From Epiperipatus broadwayi (taxonomy: Eukaryota; Onychophora; Udeonychophora; Euonychophora; Peripatidae): 64,000 bases of DNA. The notes under the pieces were generated by a model. That model worked only from the letters and a program-made list of their open reading frames with translations, ran no database searches and was not told the origin of the DNA. The stretch lies in NCBI GenBank assembly GCA_028023455.1, contig JAQFVV010000207.1, positions 1,146,208 to 1,210,207 on the forward strand. Direction: 5' to 3'. Positions 10,315 to 22,033 of the stretch are shown here, in pieces; the first letter of the stretch is position 1, and every line of letters starts with the position of its first letter. Both the position numbers and the translations under genes were made by a program.

Positions 10315-12937
10315 GTAAGTTATTAAAAACCTTTTTTGTGTTAATTTGTAAAAATAATTAACGAATATATGACTACTTAGATTACAGTCTGAGCCCATAT
10401 ATATCAGAGTTACAATTATAGAAGAAGTTGAAACATAAAAGAGAGTATCGCAATATGTGAAATAAGCAGTTAAAAAACAGAATAGAGATCAACGTTTATT
10501 GCATACATACGAATACATTGGTAATTGACAGTCTGATTTCTTCAGTCGTCTTCATTAGTTCTGTGTTATTTATCACTTATTTTTTTGTACAATTGGGATG
10601 ACCCTATTTATGGTTGATAATAATGACTTTTACAATTACTTTATTACCAAACAGCAGTTAACCCTTTTTGAGCGGCTACTGGGTTTTTTAAAAGAGATAA
10701 ATACAATCCTCCTAGCACTGATCAATGTCCCAATTAATACTGTTTACTATTAGTATAAAATTTAAATTAATTGACATAATGATGCTGTTGATATTAAAAT
10801 TAGTTTCATTTTACTAATTATCTTAATTATTAGCAGTCAAGGTGATTAACGTCCTTCTCTTTATAAGTCAAAGAATCTCGCACTAGAACTCAAGTCAGAG
10901 GAGAAGAATTTAAATCAAATTTGACAGTTGTCGTTAAATGTTAGCAGAATTTTTTTTTTTGAAATCGCTTTACATTTACAAGGGGAAAAAAAACCCTATT
11001 ACAAGTATCTCTAAAACGAATAAATATAGAAACATATAAATAGAAAAAGTCATTTGCGATTCTATAATTTAAAACCTTCAGAAAATATTAAAATCATTAG
11101 GCATTAAAAGATACGAAATATGTTTTATTTCAATTTTGTTAATCTATTTTTCAGGTAATTATTAATATGAAAATTATTTTTTATACATCTGATTGCCTAA
11201 AAAATCTCTATAGTCAATATATTGTAACAGAAGCAAAGCTGCACGGTCAAAAAAACAAAAAGAAGAAATTATTATAACAGATTGGTTAATAAGTTTATAT
11301 ATCACCATATGTGCGCGCGCGCATTTTAATATATATATGCGTAATTACATTATATTGCTTCAAGAATTAAAGGGAAATAGAGCTATAGAGTTAATCATAT
11401 TATTAAGTGTTTAATAAAAGAATATTAATGCATAGACTTTATAATATTATCAAGATGGTAATTTGTATAAAGGGGAAAAAGAAAAATTCCTTAGCGCTAC
11501 AAATGAATTTGAACTGTATAGTTTATGAAAATGTAACATAGTTTGCAACTCTTTCAGATTCGTCTAAAGGTTAAGGGTTCATTGAAATATAATTTGCCTT
11601 TTCTTATATATGCTGAATTTATTAAAAAATATAAAGCACTAAAATTGAGAAAGATAGAGAACAAATTTCAAAGTTCAGTCATGATGCTTTTTGAATTCCT
11701 ATGTTTACCATAAAAAAAAAAAAAAAAAACCTATTTTTTTTTATTATATAATTATTTATAAGTTAATTTCATGAATGAAGAAAATATTATGAGAAAACAT
11801 GTGAGAAAAATATATATTAAATCAAGTCATTAAATCTAGATAAATGTTTATCTTGATATAAATAAATACAGACTTGATTATATGTTAGGTATTTAAAAAA
11901 CACGTTATGAGAACATATAAATAGATTCGAAAAGAAAATGGGTGGGCATAGTTTAAACTAAGTATTGGCTCAAACCGTATTCAGTGCAGAGTAATTCAAT
12001 GAAGATAAGCGGAACTGTCAGTTAAAACAGACTCCCTCAAAATAGCTTTAAATAGCTGTGCCTTGCTGACTATTTTAAAGTATTTGTCAATAGTTAATCC
12101 ATTTCAGCAAATATAAAACCATTAACTAATGGAGGACTATTTACTATGTGTAGCTAATATAACTGAAAACACTTAGTTGACTGATCTGAATGTACAATCA
12201 TATCCTAAGATGGATGTGAAGTTGCATAGAATAGATGTTGCCTGCTTTAGAAAAGAAAACTATGTCATAAGGAATGAAATGAACTCTGGCATAATACTTA
12301 CTGTATGCAATATCTGTTGTCACTAAAGTCTGAAGAGGACAATCACAATCAGAACTGGATTTTTAAAAATTTGCAGAAAATAATAGTTTGAAACCTGAAA
12401 ACTTTTGAGACAACTTCAATATGGTAAGATATTATCTTTATCTATAAATATAAATATTTACAATTTTTGTTTTATTTTCAATAGTTTGTATTGTATTCAT
12501 TGTATTTATATGGCAGAAATTGCAAAAATATATGCAGCAATTTTATATTTTATTTAGTTGTTGTAAATAAATCATGGGTTATTTTTTTATTAACCAATTT
12601 ATTTTGTTTTTGCTTTTTAAATTCATTTCAAGCATTTATGTTTGGTAACCCTGAAAGGGATAATAATTTAAAATGATAATGATGAGTTGTATTAGTATTT
12701 CTAGAAGTAAACTTTCATTTAGAAGTTTGGTGCCTGAATATTAATTTTAAGTGGAATCTACAAAAATAAATTAAAATTATTTTTGGAATAATTACCCTTA
12801 ATCTTCAATGTTAGGTCATTTGATCATTATCATCATCATCATCATGAAAATAGTGGTTACATTAAATGTATTTATTTGATTTTGTAACCATTTCTAATAA
12901 AATATACTATACTTTAATCTGTTACAATATATACCAG
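10315..12937. other. AT-rich intergenic, no gene supported
   Basis: Contains a short (GC)n run near 11311, an A18 run near 11713 and an (ATC)n run near 12823-12845. No domain-bearing reading frame is visible on either strand. Confidence 0.45.
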
Positions 12938-13060
12938 GGCATTGAAAACTTCAACTCTGATGAAAAGGTAAATAAAGATGATCAAAAGTATATAAACATA
13001 TCTCTGCTCAGAACAACTCTGGGAGGTCATGCTGCAAAGAAAAGTAGGAAAAGTGTTTAA
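12938..13060 (+). CDS. Weak candidate: terminal exon of an unknown gene
   Basis: After a possible splice acceptor (ATATATACCAG, ending at 12937) a frame of 40 codons runs from GGC to a TAA at 13058-13060. It encodes GIENFNSDEKVNKDDQ and ends TTLGGHAAKKSRKSV. The composition (acidic start, basic tail, Gly-Gly-His) is more protein-like than neighbouring frames and the DNA is less AT-rich. A donor-like AAAAG/GTAAAT at about 12967 could instead make it a 30-bp internal exon. No upstream exon or family match is recognised. AG and GT are common in such DNA, so this may be chance. Confidence 0.18.
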   Translation, partial: GIENFNSDEKVNKDDQKYINISLLRTTLGGHAAKKSRKSV

Positions 13061-13470
13061 CCAAAAACCCTGGATTCTATATTGCAATTCTTAACACACT
13101 ACATAAGTGTTGACAAGTATTTAAAATTATATGTATCTGATAAATCATTTATCAAGACTCAAATACTATGACTAATACTATAATGTTTACATTAATTTAT
13201 TTATACCTAACTTGCTATTTAGAAATGATGCTTGATAGGTGTAAGGTGTATAAGCCCAGGAAATCTCATTCATCTTTGTTCATTTTTTCAATAAGTCTAT
13301 ATGTATTAATGAAAACCAAGTCATATATCATATGACCTATTTAGCTTGTATTTACAAATATAATACAACAAGCATAATAATAGTTCTAAACAAGCATTTA
13401 TATTTTTTCACGATAAATGCTGCACAAGAATGAATTTTAAATGTCTATCTACAATTATCTCTATTCCCAA
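13061..13470. other. No feature seen
   Basis: AT-rich spacer; no gene, RNA or repeat recognised. Confidence 0.45.
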
Positions 13471-13504
13471 ACCAGTTTCGGACTAATGACTCTCATCATT
13501 GAGG
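13471..13504 (-). other. Decayed hammerhead/Penelope-3'-like motif
   Basis: On the minus strand the segment reads AATGATGAGAGTCATTAG followed by TCCGAAACTGG. The TGATGAG...CGAAAC arrangement resembles a hammerhead core, but the 5' base of the CTGATGA box is changed and the stem II arms no longer pair well. It could be a relic of a Penelope-like 3' end, or chance. Confidence 0.25.
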
Positions 13505-13738
13505 AGTTGACACTAGATCCAAAATGCAAACTCAAGCCTACCATTTATCTAATACCAAACTATTGAAATGGTATTATTTAGCCATCATCCTGTTTCATCT
13601 ACTATGTTCCATAGTAGTATCTTTTCCCCAGTTTGAACTCTCCCAAGTCCATATATTAACTGAAATTTTTTATTAATAATGTATAATAAGGTGGATTTGT
13701 GAATGTGTGCATCTATATAGGTATCATCATCATCCTTA

Positions 13739-14534
13739 TCAAACATTATCAATCCACTGCAGGATGAAGGTCTCTCCAAGTTTAATCCAGCTTCTTCGAT
13801 CTTTAGCTTCTCTTCTCCACATCACCCCTGCACACTTTCTTATTTCATCCATCCATCTCACATGTGGTCTCTTTCTGGGTCTTTTACAATCTCTTGGAAT
13901 CCAGTTTAAAATTTCAATTGTCCATCTATTATCATCTCTTCTAGCAATATGTCCAGCCCAACTCCAATCTTTTAATTTTTTCAATGAGGTCAGTAACACC
14001 TGTTTGTTCTCTTACCCATACATTGCGTTTTCGATCTCTTCTTGTTACTCCCAACATACATCTCTCCATACTTCTTTGAGTGGTCTGAAGTCTCTGTATT
14101 GCTCTTTTATTGAGTGTCCAAGTCTCAGATCCATAAGTAAGAACTGGTAAAACACATTTGTTAAAAACCTTCCTTTTCAAACACATAGGCATATTTCCTT
14201 TTAGTATCAAGTTATTTCTACCAAAAGCACTCCAGCCAAGTTTAATTCTATGATTAATTTCCTCCATTATGTTTCCATCTGTATTAATAATCTGACCAAG
14301 GTATTTGTAACCATTAACTTCTTTTAATTCATCATAATCAATCTTTATTTTCATATTTTGAGCAAATCGATTAAACATTACTTTAGTCTTTTTAACATTT
14401 ATCTTTAGTCCTACTTTCCTACTTTCATCTGATAACTCCTGCAACATTTCCTGCAGCTCTGAAGCATTAATTGCAAAAACAACTACATCATCTGTGAAAT
14501 CTAAATGACTTAAATAATCTCCATTTACTTTCAC
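13739..14534 (-). pseudogene. RTE reverse transcriptase, catalytic motif C to C-terminus
   Basis: The frame 14534-13941 holds the second catalytic block LDFTDDVVVFA (residues 11-21; FADD is usual, so Ala has become Thr), then LKINVKKTKVMFN, YKYLGQIIN and SETWTLNKRAIQRL, all in the usual RTE order. Near 13970 a one-base deletion shifts into the 13999-13739 frame, which carries WSWAGHIARRDDNRW, the proline-arginine block and the end FILQWIDNV. The 3' end contains AGACCTTCATCCTGCAGTGG on the minus strand, shared by all four family copies. Confidence 0.85.
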
Positions 14535-14558
14535 TCCTTTAGTTTCCCATTTTAATCC

Positions 14559-15314
14559 TCAAAATACTTCTTGCAGCACTGCTGTAAAAAGTTTTGGAGA
14601 TATGGAGTCACCTTGTCTTACACCTTTCTCAATGTTGACTTTCCCAGTATCATTATGTAATCTAATTGTTGCTGTTGCATTTTTATAAATATTCTTTAAA
14701 ATATGACAATATCCTGGATCTATACCTTGATGATCCAATGCTTTAATCACTGAAGAAATGTTTATAGAATCAAATGCCTTTTCATAATCTACAAATCCAA
14801 AACATAATGACAACTCATATTCATTTGTTCTTTCTATAACTTCTCTCAATACCTGAATATGATCTACTGTACTAAAACCACTTTTAAATCCAGCTTGTTC
14901 TCTTGGTTGGTGGAAATCCAATGTTCTCTGTAGACGAGTTGTAATTATCTTGGTAAAAATTTTATATAAAACTGATAAAAGGCTGATAGGTCTGTAATTT
15001 CTAATATCTTCTTTATCACCTTTTTTAAATATTAATATTATTACTGCATTCTTCCAATCATCCGGTACATCTTTATCATTTAGACATTTAGTATATAACT
15101 TTGCTAGAAAAATTTCTGTTTCTTCACCTGCTTCTTTTAATATATCAATTATAATTCCATCATTACCTGGAGCCTTTCCTTTCTTCATACATTTAATTGC
15201 ATTTCTCACTTCTTCATTTAAAATTCTGGGCAATTCAGAAGATGTAATAGATATAGGAGGTACTTGTTCTTTATTACTATATAATTCTTGATAAAAATTT
15301 CCTACCAATTTCAT
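14559..15314 (-). pseudogene. RTE reverse transcriptase, fingers and palm part 1
   Basis: A 251-codon minus-strand frame. Visible RT blocks are [10 protein letters not shown] (46-54), NYRPISLLS (106-114), EQAGF (139-143), palm motif [12 protein letters not shown] (174-184, catalytic Asp) and [13 protein letters not shown] (231-243). It ends at a TGA just after AVLQEVF. The same frame continues past that stop into the rest of the RT, so a single nonsense change splits the palm between the motif-A half and the motif-C half. The enzyme would copy element RNA at the nicked target. Confidence 0.85.
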
Positions 15315-15447
15315 GATGTCATCTCTCTTTTTAGTAATAATTCCATCTTTTTTTTCTTATTGCAGATATAAATTTCCTACCAATACCAAAATGTTGTTTT
15401 ACATTCTTAAGACCTTTATTTTCTTCTACAGCTTTTCTTGCTAGTTC

Positions 15448-15924
15448 TCAGTTATACTTTCTTATATCATTTTCAACTCTTTTCCACACCATTTTACAAA
15501 ATTCGAGATATTCAATTCTTTTTAATGCATCATTTTTGTATATCTTCATATTTCTTCTTTTCTTCATAAATTCTCTAGTCTCAGTAGAAATTTTATTGGA
15601 CAATTGCTGCTTTTTTCTACCAGCTATCTTTGCTGCAGTTTTTAAAAGTGTATCAGTTATTTTCATATTAATGTCATTCAAATCTGAATCATGTTCAAAA
15701 TCTACTAATACATGAAACCGATTTGTAAGTTCTAATTTAAATTCATTAGAATGTTTCTGAAGATTAGGAATATCAACTGTAAATATTGTTTTTCTTAACA
15801 ATTTTTGTCTTTCTAGTTTTACATTAATGCGTATCTTGCACCTTACTAATCAATGATCACTTCCTGTGTTAAATCTATTAAGAACATTACAATCTTGAAA
15901 TATGTATTTCCTGTTAGTCAAAAT
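15448..15924 (-). pseudogene. RTE endonuclease C-terminus and linker
   Basis: The minus-strand frame starts ILTNRKYIFQDCNVLN and reaches NTGSDH, the last catalytic motif of APE-type endonucleases (the His is required for phosphodiester cleavage). The codon after SDH is a stop (TGA), followed in frame by LVRCKIRINVKLERQK. From 15801 the 117-codon linker has no catalytic motif and ends at RKYN. The endonuclease would nick target DNA to start reverse transcription; only its last about 25 residues remain. Confidence 0.75.
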
Positions 15925-15926
15925 AT

Positions 15927-15966
15927 ATTAGCTGTAATAATTATACATTAGCTGTAATAATTATAT
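15927..15966. repeat. 20-bp tandem duplication
   Basis: ATTAGCTGTAATAATTATA repeats at 15927 and 15947 with a 20-bp period, directly beside the 5' end of the RTE element. Confidence 0.75.
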
Positions 15967-17389
15967 GCATATGTTTAATATACTTATATTAAATTATAAA
16001 TTTAAAAATTGTAATTAAATTAAGTTGTGTGAACATTATTATATGTGTGTAAACACCTACATATAAATATGTGAAAAAAGCCGTAATGTCATAGATTTAA
16101 AAAAGCATTACAACTCTTTTAAATTAGTATAAATTTGAATTATTCTAAGCTAAAAACTCATTATTTAAGTGCATTTGTATATAAATTTCAATTCCTGGGA
16201 TATTCTCTCACACACATATATAGAAATGTTTACAGAACCTAAAGTATTTTAAAAAAAAAGTTATCTGTTTTTACAAAAAAGCTGTAAATTTTTCGAAAAA
16301 CCATCTGTAAGCAATTAATAAAACTTGGAATTGAAATTTTAAATGTATTTTAAAAATAAAAAAAATAAGAACAAAGAATGACCTGGTCAACGATCATTAT
16401 TTTAACAAAGAAATGATCAAATGTTTTATTTTTGTGGATTTTAAATTATTGATTAGAATTTAAAAATTTTTTGTAGAAACTTGTAAACAGGGTTTTCAAG
16501 TTACAGATTTTTTTTGCATAAATAAGCCTAAATTTTAAGTACAGAACTTCTGCTTTTGTTTTTTTTTCACTCAGACAGTAGGATATTGCAATTTCTGCCA
16601 GTTACTATGACTGACTAGAAAATGAAGCTTGGTGATTAAAGGTATACTATTTGCTGGCTCTCCTTTTGAGAGTTCGGTCTGTGGAAATTGAAGAATGGGG
16701 AGATTAGTAGATTTCTAAGAAGACATGATAAATGGATCAGTAGTACCATGAATAATGGTGCTACAGCCACAGAGAAACCTCAGCAAAGAAGATGTGGTAA
16801 CAATTTTCCCTGCAGAGCTCTTTAACAATAATTATAATAAATTATTTCAATCTTAAGCCAGCTACTAATGTTAATTGTGCATGAACTTCTAAACTGTAAT
16901 AATTTTCTAATAATTAAAGCTAATTTAAATCTGTAAAATATAATTTAGAATTCTGATAAAATAATATCTGTAAACCTTGCCTATTTTATATAAATGAAGT
17001 CTAAACTCTAAATTCTTTTTAAATAATGTATATTTTATATAAATGAAGTTTAAAACTCTAAATACCTGTTAAATAATAACTGTGTTCAGTTATTATTTTA
17101 TTGTTTGCTAATCTGCAGTCATGCCTTTTATATTTAGTTTATTTTATATTGTTTCCTAAACAATGCTATGCCCAGTTCAGAATGGAGATTGATTCTATGA
17201 ATAAAACATAAGCAGAGATGATTAGATGCTGTCATAATTCATTAATGTTGCTCTTTAGCAAACACACATAAATTGGTGCTGATTTAGTACATGCTCACAG
17301 CCATTTTGAATTATAAGATCCACCCAAAACCCATGCTGACACATCCAACTGATAAATGGCATTGATCAATCTATATGTTGTTGCAATCC
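15967..17389. other. AT-rich intergenic, no gene supported
   Basis: A less AT-rich patch at about 16570-16815 contains a 45-50 codon open frame on the plus strand (KNGEISRFLRRHDKW... ending in CRAL). It matches no family I recognise. The rest is featureless. Confidence 0.4.
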
Positions 17390-18250
17390 AACCATTCGTT
17401 ACAAAATTGTTATTTTCATAAAAAAAAAAAAAAAACATTTTCATAGTTATAAGAAATCTAATCACATGATTAAAATATTAAAACACAAAATTTGCAATTT
17501 TTATCAAAAATCAAAAAAAAAAAAAAACAATTTTTGCAGCTATAAGAAATCTAATCATGTGATCCAATGATTCATTACAAAATTGCCATTTTCCTCAAAA
17601 ATTAAAAAAAAAAACAATCACGTAGTTAAAATATTAAAACACAAAATTGGTATGATCAGACTTTTTCATCAATATTATAAAATTACCATTTGTTCAATTT
17701 TCATAGTTATAAGAAATGTAATGAAATCAATTTTAAGCAATAATTACATTTTCATACAGTTATAATTATAGAATCATTCATCATCTAAATTTACATCTAC
17801 CTTTAAAAAAAATCAAATTTAAGTTTATTAATTTTTTAAACTATCTACACATGGCAATCAAAAGGATATGCCCTTATGTGCCAAAAGATTATAACTTATA
17901 AAATATGAATGTTAAAAAATAATGACAGTGCAAAGACAGATTGCTAGCTTAAATTTAAGTTTTCTAGTTTATCAAGCATTTTTGGTAATAAAAAAAAACA
18001 ATTTTCATAGTTATAAAAAATGTAATCATGTGATTAAAAAGTAAAATGCAATTTTGCAAATATTTGAAATTAATTTTAAGCAATAATTAGATTTTCATAC
18101 AGTTATACTTAAGGAATCATGTGACAAAAAGGTACACAAACATCTTAACTTCAGATTTGTTATCTAAATTTACAACAACTTTTAAAAAAATCAAATTTTT
18201 AGTTTATTAAACCATCTATTCATGACAATCAAAAGGATATGTCCGTATGA
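17390..18250. repeat. Degenerate tandem repeat block A
   Basis: Two unit types recur. TCATAGTTATAAGAAATCTA with ATCAYRTGAT appears near 17442, 17540 and 18007, in variants with long A runs. A longer unit (TTTTAAGCAATAATTA...CAATCAAAAGGATATG) appears at about 17731-17870 and 18070-18243, about 340 bp apart. No coding capacity is seen. It may be subterminal repeats of an unrecognised DNA transposon or a decayed satellite. Confidence 0.6.
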
Positions 18251-18739
18251 ATTTAGAGTACTTAAACAAAAAAAAGTAAAGGAAAAAATTTAAAAAAATA
18301 TTAATTAAAAACTAACATATTCAATAAATGTAAAATTGATAGAATTCAAAACTGCAGTGACTTCACTCTAAATATTAAATGTTTATAACTTCTAAACTAT
18401 GAATGTTATTAAAAATCTGAATTTCCAAATAATGGAATCTACTCTTAATCACATGAGATCCATATGAGTTCTAGAAATAGATAATTTGCATCAATACATC
18501 GAACTCCTGAAATCGATACAAGTCTAGTTATTTACATGCAAGTGACTTTATCATCAACAAATGAATACAGAAACATGTTTAAAGAAAATAAATATATTTT
18601 ATTATTGAAGTAGTTAATTATCAAAATGTAAATATAAATAATTGAAAATCAATATGTTCATTTATATTTTAATCAAAAATGCAGTATTTTCAATAATATT
18701 TTAATATTCAAACAAAATAAGTAATAGCTAAACCCAAAT
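18251..18739. other. No feature seen
   Basis: AT-rich spacer between two degenerate repeat blocks; no gene or RNA recognised. Confidence 0.4.
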
Positions 18740-19290
18740 ACATTACTTACAAGTAACTGCCTTTCATAAATACTGCGAAAAGGGTAAAATGGCGGATTTT
18801 ACAACCAATTTTTCCCCCGTACTGTTTCAAAAATTTAATTATAAGCAATATTTAAGTAATCGACAAACAAATAATAGGCAATAATAGGTAAAAAAAATAA
18901 TTTTTTTTTTTCCATGGTATTTAATAAATCCAAATTGATTATATTTAGGAAAAATTGATGTCAAATATTTACTACAAGTAACTGTCTTTCACAAATGCTG
19001 CGATGCTCAACAACGTAAAATGGCTGATTTTACAATCAATTTTTAGCCGTAATGTTTCCAGAATATTATTATAAACAATTTTTCAGTAATTGTGAAATAA
19101 AGCTACAATAACAGGTAAAAAATCATATTTTTTGTTGGAGGATGGTATTTAAAAAAAAAAAAAAAAGCAAAAAAAATATTATCAAAATTTTAACTATAAA
19201 CAATTTCTTTTTTCAGTTACTGCGATAATGAAAAAGGAAAAATGATGCCACGACAAGCAATTTTCCCCATACCGTTTATGAAACAAAATT
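18740..19290. repeat. Degenerate tandem repeat block B (about 235-bp unit)
   Basis: The unit contains ACAAGTAACTGYCTTTCA, then RTAAAATGGCKGATTTTACA, then CAATTTTT and ATTATAARCAAT. It is clear at about 18750-18860 and 18972-19085, with a weaker third copy at about 19190-19290. The core GTAAAATGGCGGATTTTAC is a near-palindrome. Long A/T runs separate units. No coding frame is present. Confidence 0.65.
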
Positions 19291-19424
19291 ACAAAACTAA
19301 AAAGGTATATTAAATAAATTGTACTTACAAATAAAAGTCACTGTGGTGAACTGAATTCAACCGCTTCATCTTCAGAAGATGGTAAGTCCCACAATTTTAT
19401 ATCCGACATTTTCTCGTAAGTTGT

Positions 19425-19625
19425 TGATTAGTAATAAATTAGTAATAAAAATAACACGGCAATCAAAATGTAAATTAGTAATAAAAATCAAAATTTGAAA
19501 TTAGTAATAAAAATAATAAATAGCAATAATTAAAAATCACAGAAATTAGTAATCCAAATCTCAGCAATGAAAATGTAAAATAAGCAATAATTTCTCAATT
19601 AGCAAAATGTAAAATGAAAATCTCA
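19425..19625. repeat. ATTAGTAATAAAAAT-type short tandem repeats
   Basis: Variants of AATTAGTAATAAAAAT recur about six times, mixed with AGCAATAAT. This is a low-complexity tail to the repeat blocks upstream. Confidence 0.6.
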
Positions 19626-20934
19626 CAAAATGGCGTATAACAGACAATAGAAAAAACACCTCTTGCTTGCAATATGACAGCAGGTAAAAGACAGGTATTT
19701 ACCACAATTCACCGCAATATTACATAATCTCGTTGTTGACCACGAAAATACCTTAATCACTTCTATCGATTAGGCATGCCAATGTTTCAGTTGCCATGAC
19801 ATTGTTTTGGTTGATCGTTGATCTTATCTACCGGCGGCCTGTGTAGTATGTCATAGCTTAATTAATACTCAAGTACCTAAAAAAGTAATGAATCAGATTT
19901 ATCTCTTGGGTTACACTTAATTTGATTCCTTCATTTTTTAAAAATTCTTTAGGTTTTTAAAAACTGCTGCTTCTCTTGTATTTCCAATTTAAAATAATGC
20001 TTTGAGATGATAATTGTCAAAGAAAAGGTCCATGTCAAAATACATATGCTAAAAATTAAAAGGAATAGTAACATAAATGAAGAAAAATTTGTTTATTATT
20101 TTAAATGTAAAAGTTATTTATTTTTAAATAAGGTAAACACTAACCCTTTAGATGTTGATGGCTTTCAATCATTCAGCCAAAAGAATTGGACAGCAATTAC
20201 TGCCATGCTGTGTTTGGCAATGGGATTAATATTCTCAGTGCCAAGCAGTAGTAAATTGAGTATGAGTGACTTGCTGTCTGCCTTTATATTCTTTTCATAA
20301 AAATACAATACAGCACTTGGCACCAAGTGCATACTATATCGGCACCCAGAACTTTTTAACCACAATATTTTTAGTTTAATTTTTTTTATCAAAATACACA
20401 GAAAAAATCTTATTCTTTTATAATAGATTCTAAATTAATCAATCTTTTTTAAAAAAATACAATTGAAATTAAAAGAAAAATTCCGATCAAGTGTTATGGA
20501 TCTAATTAAATGAAAGCATTCCATGCCTGTTTTTTAATTATCTAAAATAGTTATAAACAAAAAAAAAATAAGATAAGGTATGGTCTTTTTATTTATCTTT
20601 AAATAATGTAAATTAATTAAATAGTTATTTTATTTATACTGGAAATAAAAAATTATATTACTCTTTTTTTCTTTACTTAATATTATAAAACAGCTATATT
20701 TTTCACGACATAAAAATATGTCCACATAATTTATATTATTTTATAATTGTATTTAAACCCATAAAATACAATTGTTGTATTTTATAATAGAAAAAATAAT
20801 TCAATCATTTTTACAATTAAAGTTTGCAATGACGTATATAAAAATCATTTTCACAATTCCTCATTGCCATTATGTTAACTTATACTTTTAAATGATTTGA
20901 TTTGTAAATAGTTATTTACTGAGGCATTTGTAAT
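19626..20934. other. Intergenic, small palindrome only
   Basis: No supported gene. A hairpin GCACTTGG-CA-CCAAGTGC lies at 20313-20330. A less AT-rich patch near 19720-19860 (GATCTTATCTACCGGCGG) has no identity I can assign. Confidence 0.4.
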
Positions 20935-21135
20935 GTTGGCAATTTGGTATCATTACTTCTATGACGTATTACTTTAATGACATATTATTCTTAATTTGCT
21001 ATATGTCTCCAAATGATATCTGGACAAAGTAATTGATAAAACTTGTCTGTCAATCCCATGGAGGCATTATGTTAAACATATCACAAACTTAGAATAATAT
21101 GTCACTGAAGTAATACTTCACGCCATATACAATAT
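20935..21135. repeat. Inverted repeat, MITE-like
   Basis: The left arm, about 20953-21008, reads ATTACTT..ATGACGTATTA then AATGACATATTATTCTTA. The right arm, about 21070-21130, is its imperfect reverse complement (AGAATAATATGTCACTGAAG then TAATACTTCACGCCATAT). Arms are about 55 bp with a 60-bp centre. It has no coding capacity. Similar words near 24788 (AAGTAATACATCATAGC) may be a third fragment. Confidence 0.55.
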
Positions 21136-21144
21136 TAAACTTCA

Positions 21145-21318
21145 AATCTAAAAAAATTGATATATATTTATTATGACAAAAGGAAAAACTACTTTATTAT
21201 ACCAAATAAAAAGAGCCATTCTTACCCTTCCAATCTAAAAAAATTGATATATATTTATTATGACAAAAGGAAAAACTACATTATTATACCAAATAAAAAG
21301 AGCCATTCTTACCCTTCC
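21145..21318. repeat. 87-bp near-perfect tandem duplication
   Basis: Two consecutive 87-bp units begin at 21145 and 21232 (AATCTAAAAAAATTGATATA...ATTCTTACCCTTC) and differ at one base (CTACTTTAT versus CTACATTAT). 87 is a multiple of three, so a 74-codon open frame passes through both units and gives a repeated peptide, but nothing suggests it is a gene. The duplication is recent. Confidence 0.9.
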
Positions 21319-21959
21319 CACATAATATACTTAGTGCCTTTGCAAACACACTACATGGACAATACTAAACATGAATTCTAAAAATAAAACTCATCATATT
21401 TTCGATGATGGGGAAATATATTCATTATGGAAAAAACAAAAATATCAATAAGAACTCTAAATCTTTAAATGGTGAACTATAACACAAAGTTTTATTTTAT
21501 GTTTCAAAAGTGAACTTTATTCACACAAATTATAAATACATGTGGGAATTCTTTTGCATACATATTTTTACAAGGTTATAAAACAGAAAGAACAATTATT
21601 TGAGCATGAGCAGACAGTGGATTAAACAAACAAAAAAAGGGAGGAATATATATATATATGAAAAACAAAATATTATTACATATTGAGGGGGATCCACTGT
21701 CTTCAGTATCCTATGCTATAGTACCCTTAGGGTGATTTGTGATGGCTTAAGCATTATAGATTTTATTGACTATTATTATTTTACTACAATATCGACTATT
21801 GTGATAATCACAGTAACCGACTAAAACTGAAATCTATTCACAGTTTTGTTATAGTTGTTGCCATGATTCTTTGTAATCAATTTTTACCTGCATTACCTGT
21901 TAAAAAAGTGTGATCTTACAGTTCTGTTAAATGTCCTTTATTGTGAATCGAGGGTTGAA
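21319..21959. other. No feature seen
   Basis: AT-rich spacer with a short (TA)n run near 21649; no gene recognised. Confidence 0.4.
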
Positions 21960-22033
21960 GGACATAGGGTATTAATGTAATGTTCTATTGAGTGTTTAGC
22001 AGATGGCAATTTAGCCTTGAATGTTCAATTGGT

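Larger units (their letters stand above)
13722..15924 (-). mobile_element. RTE-like non-LTR retrotransposon, 5'-truncated and decayed
   Basis: Reading on the minus strand from 15924, the element begins inside the APE endonuclease (TGSDH motif), continues through a linker and reverse transcriptase, and ends with a short (GAT)n tail at about 13722-13733. The WSWAGHIARRDDNRW segment and the simple trinucleotide tail are typical of RTE-like elements in invertebrates. The frame is broken by stops at about 15850 and 14556, a break between 15314 and 15448, and a one-base slip near 13970. Other copies of the family are at 39943-40726, 47796-47950 and 61100-61291. No clear target duplication was found. 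Confidence 0.88.

Noticed and set aside
16620-16820. 50-codon frame ending CRAL as an exon
   Set aside because: No splice signals or family match; only base composition is suggestive.
21157-21381. Repeat protein of 74 codons
   Set aside because: It is a by-product of an 87-bp tandem duplication in AT-rich non-coding DNA.
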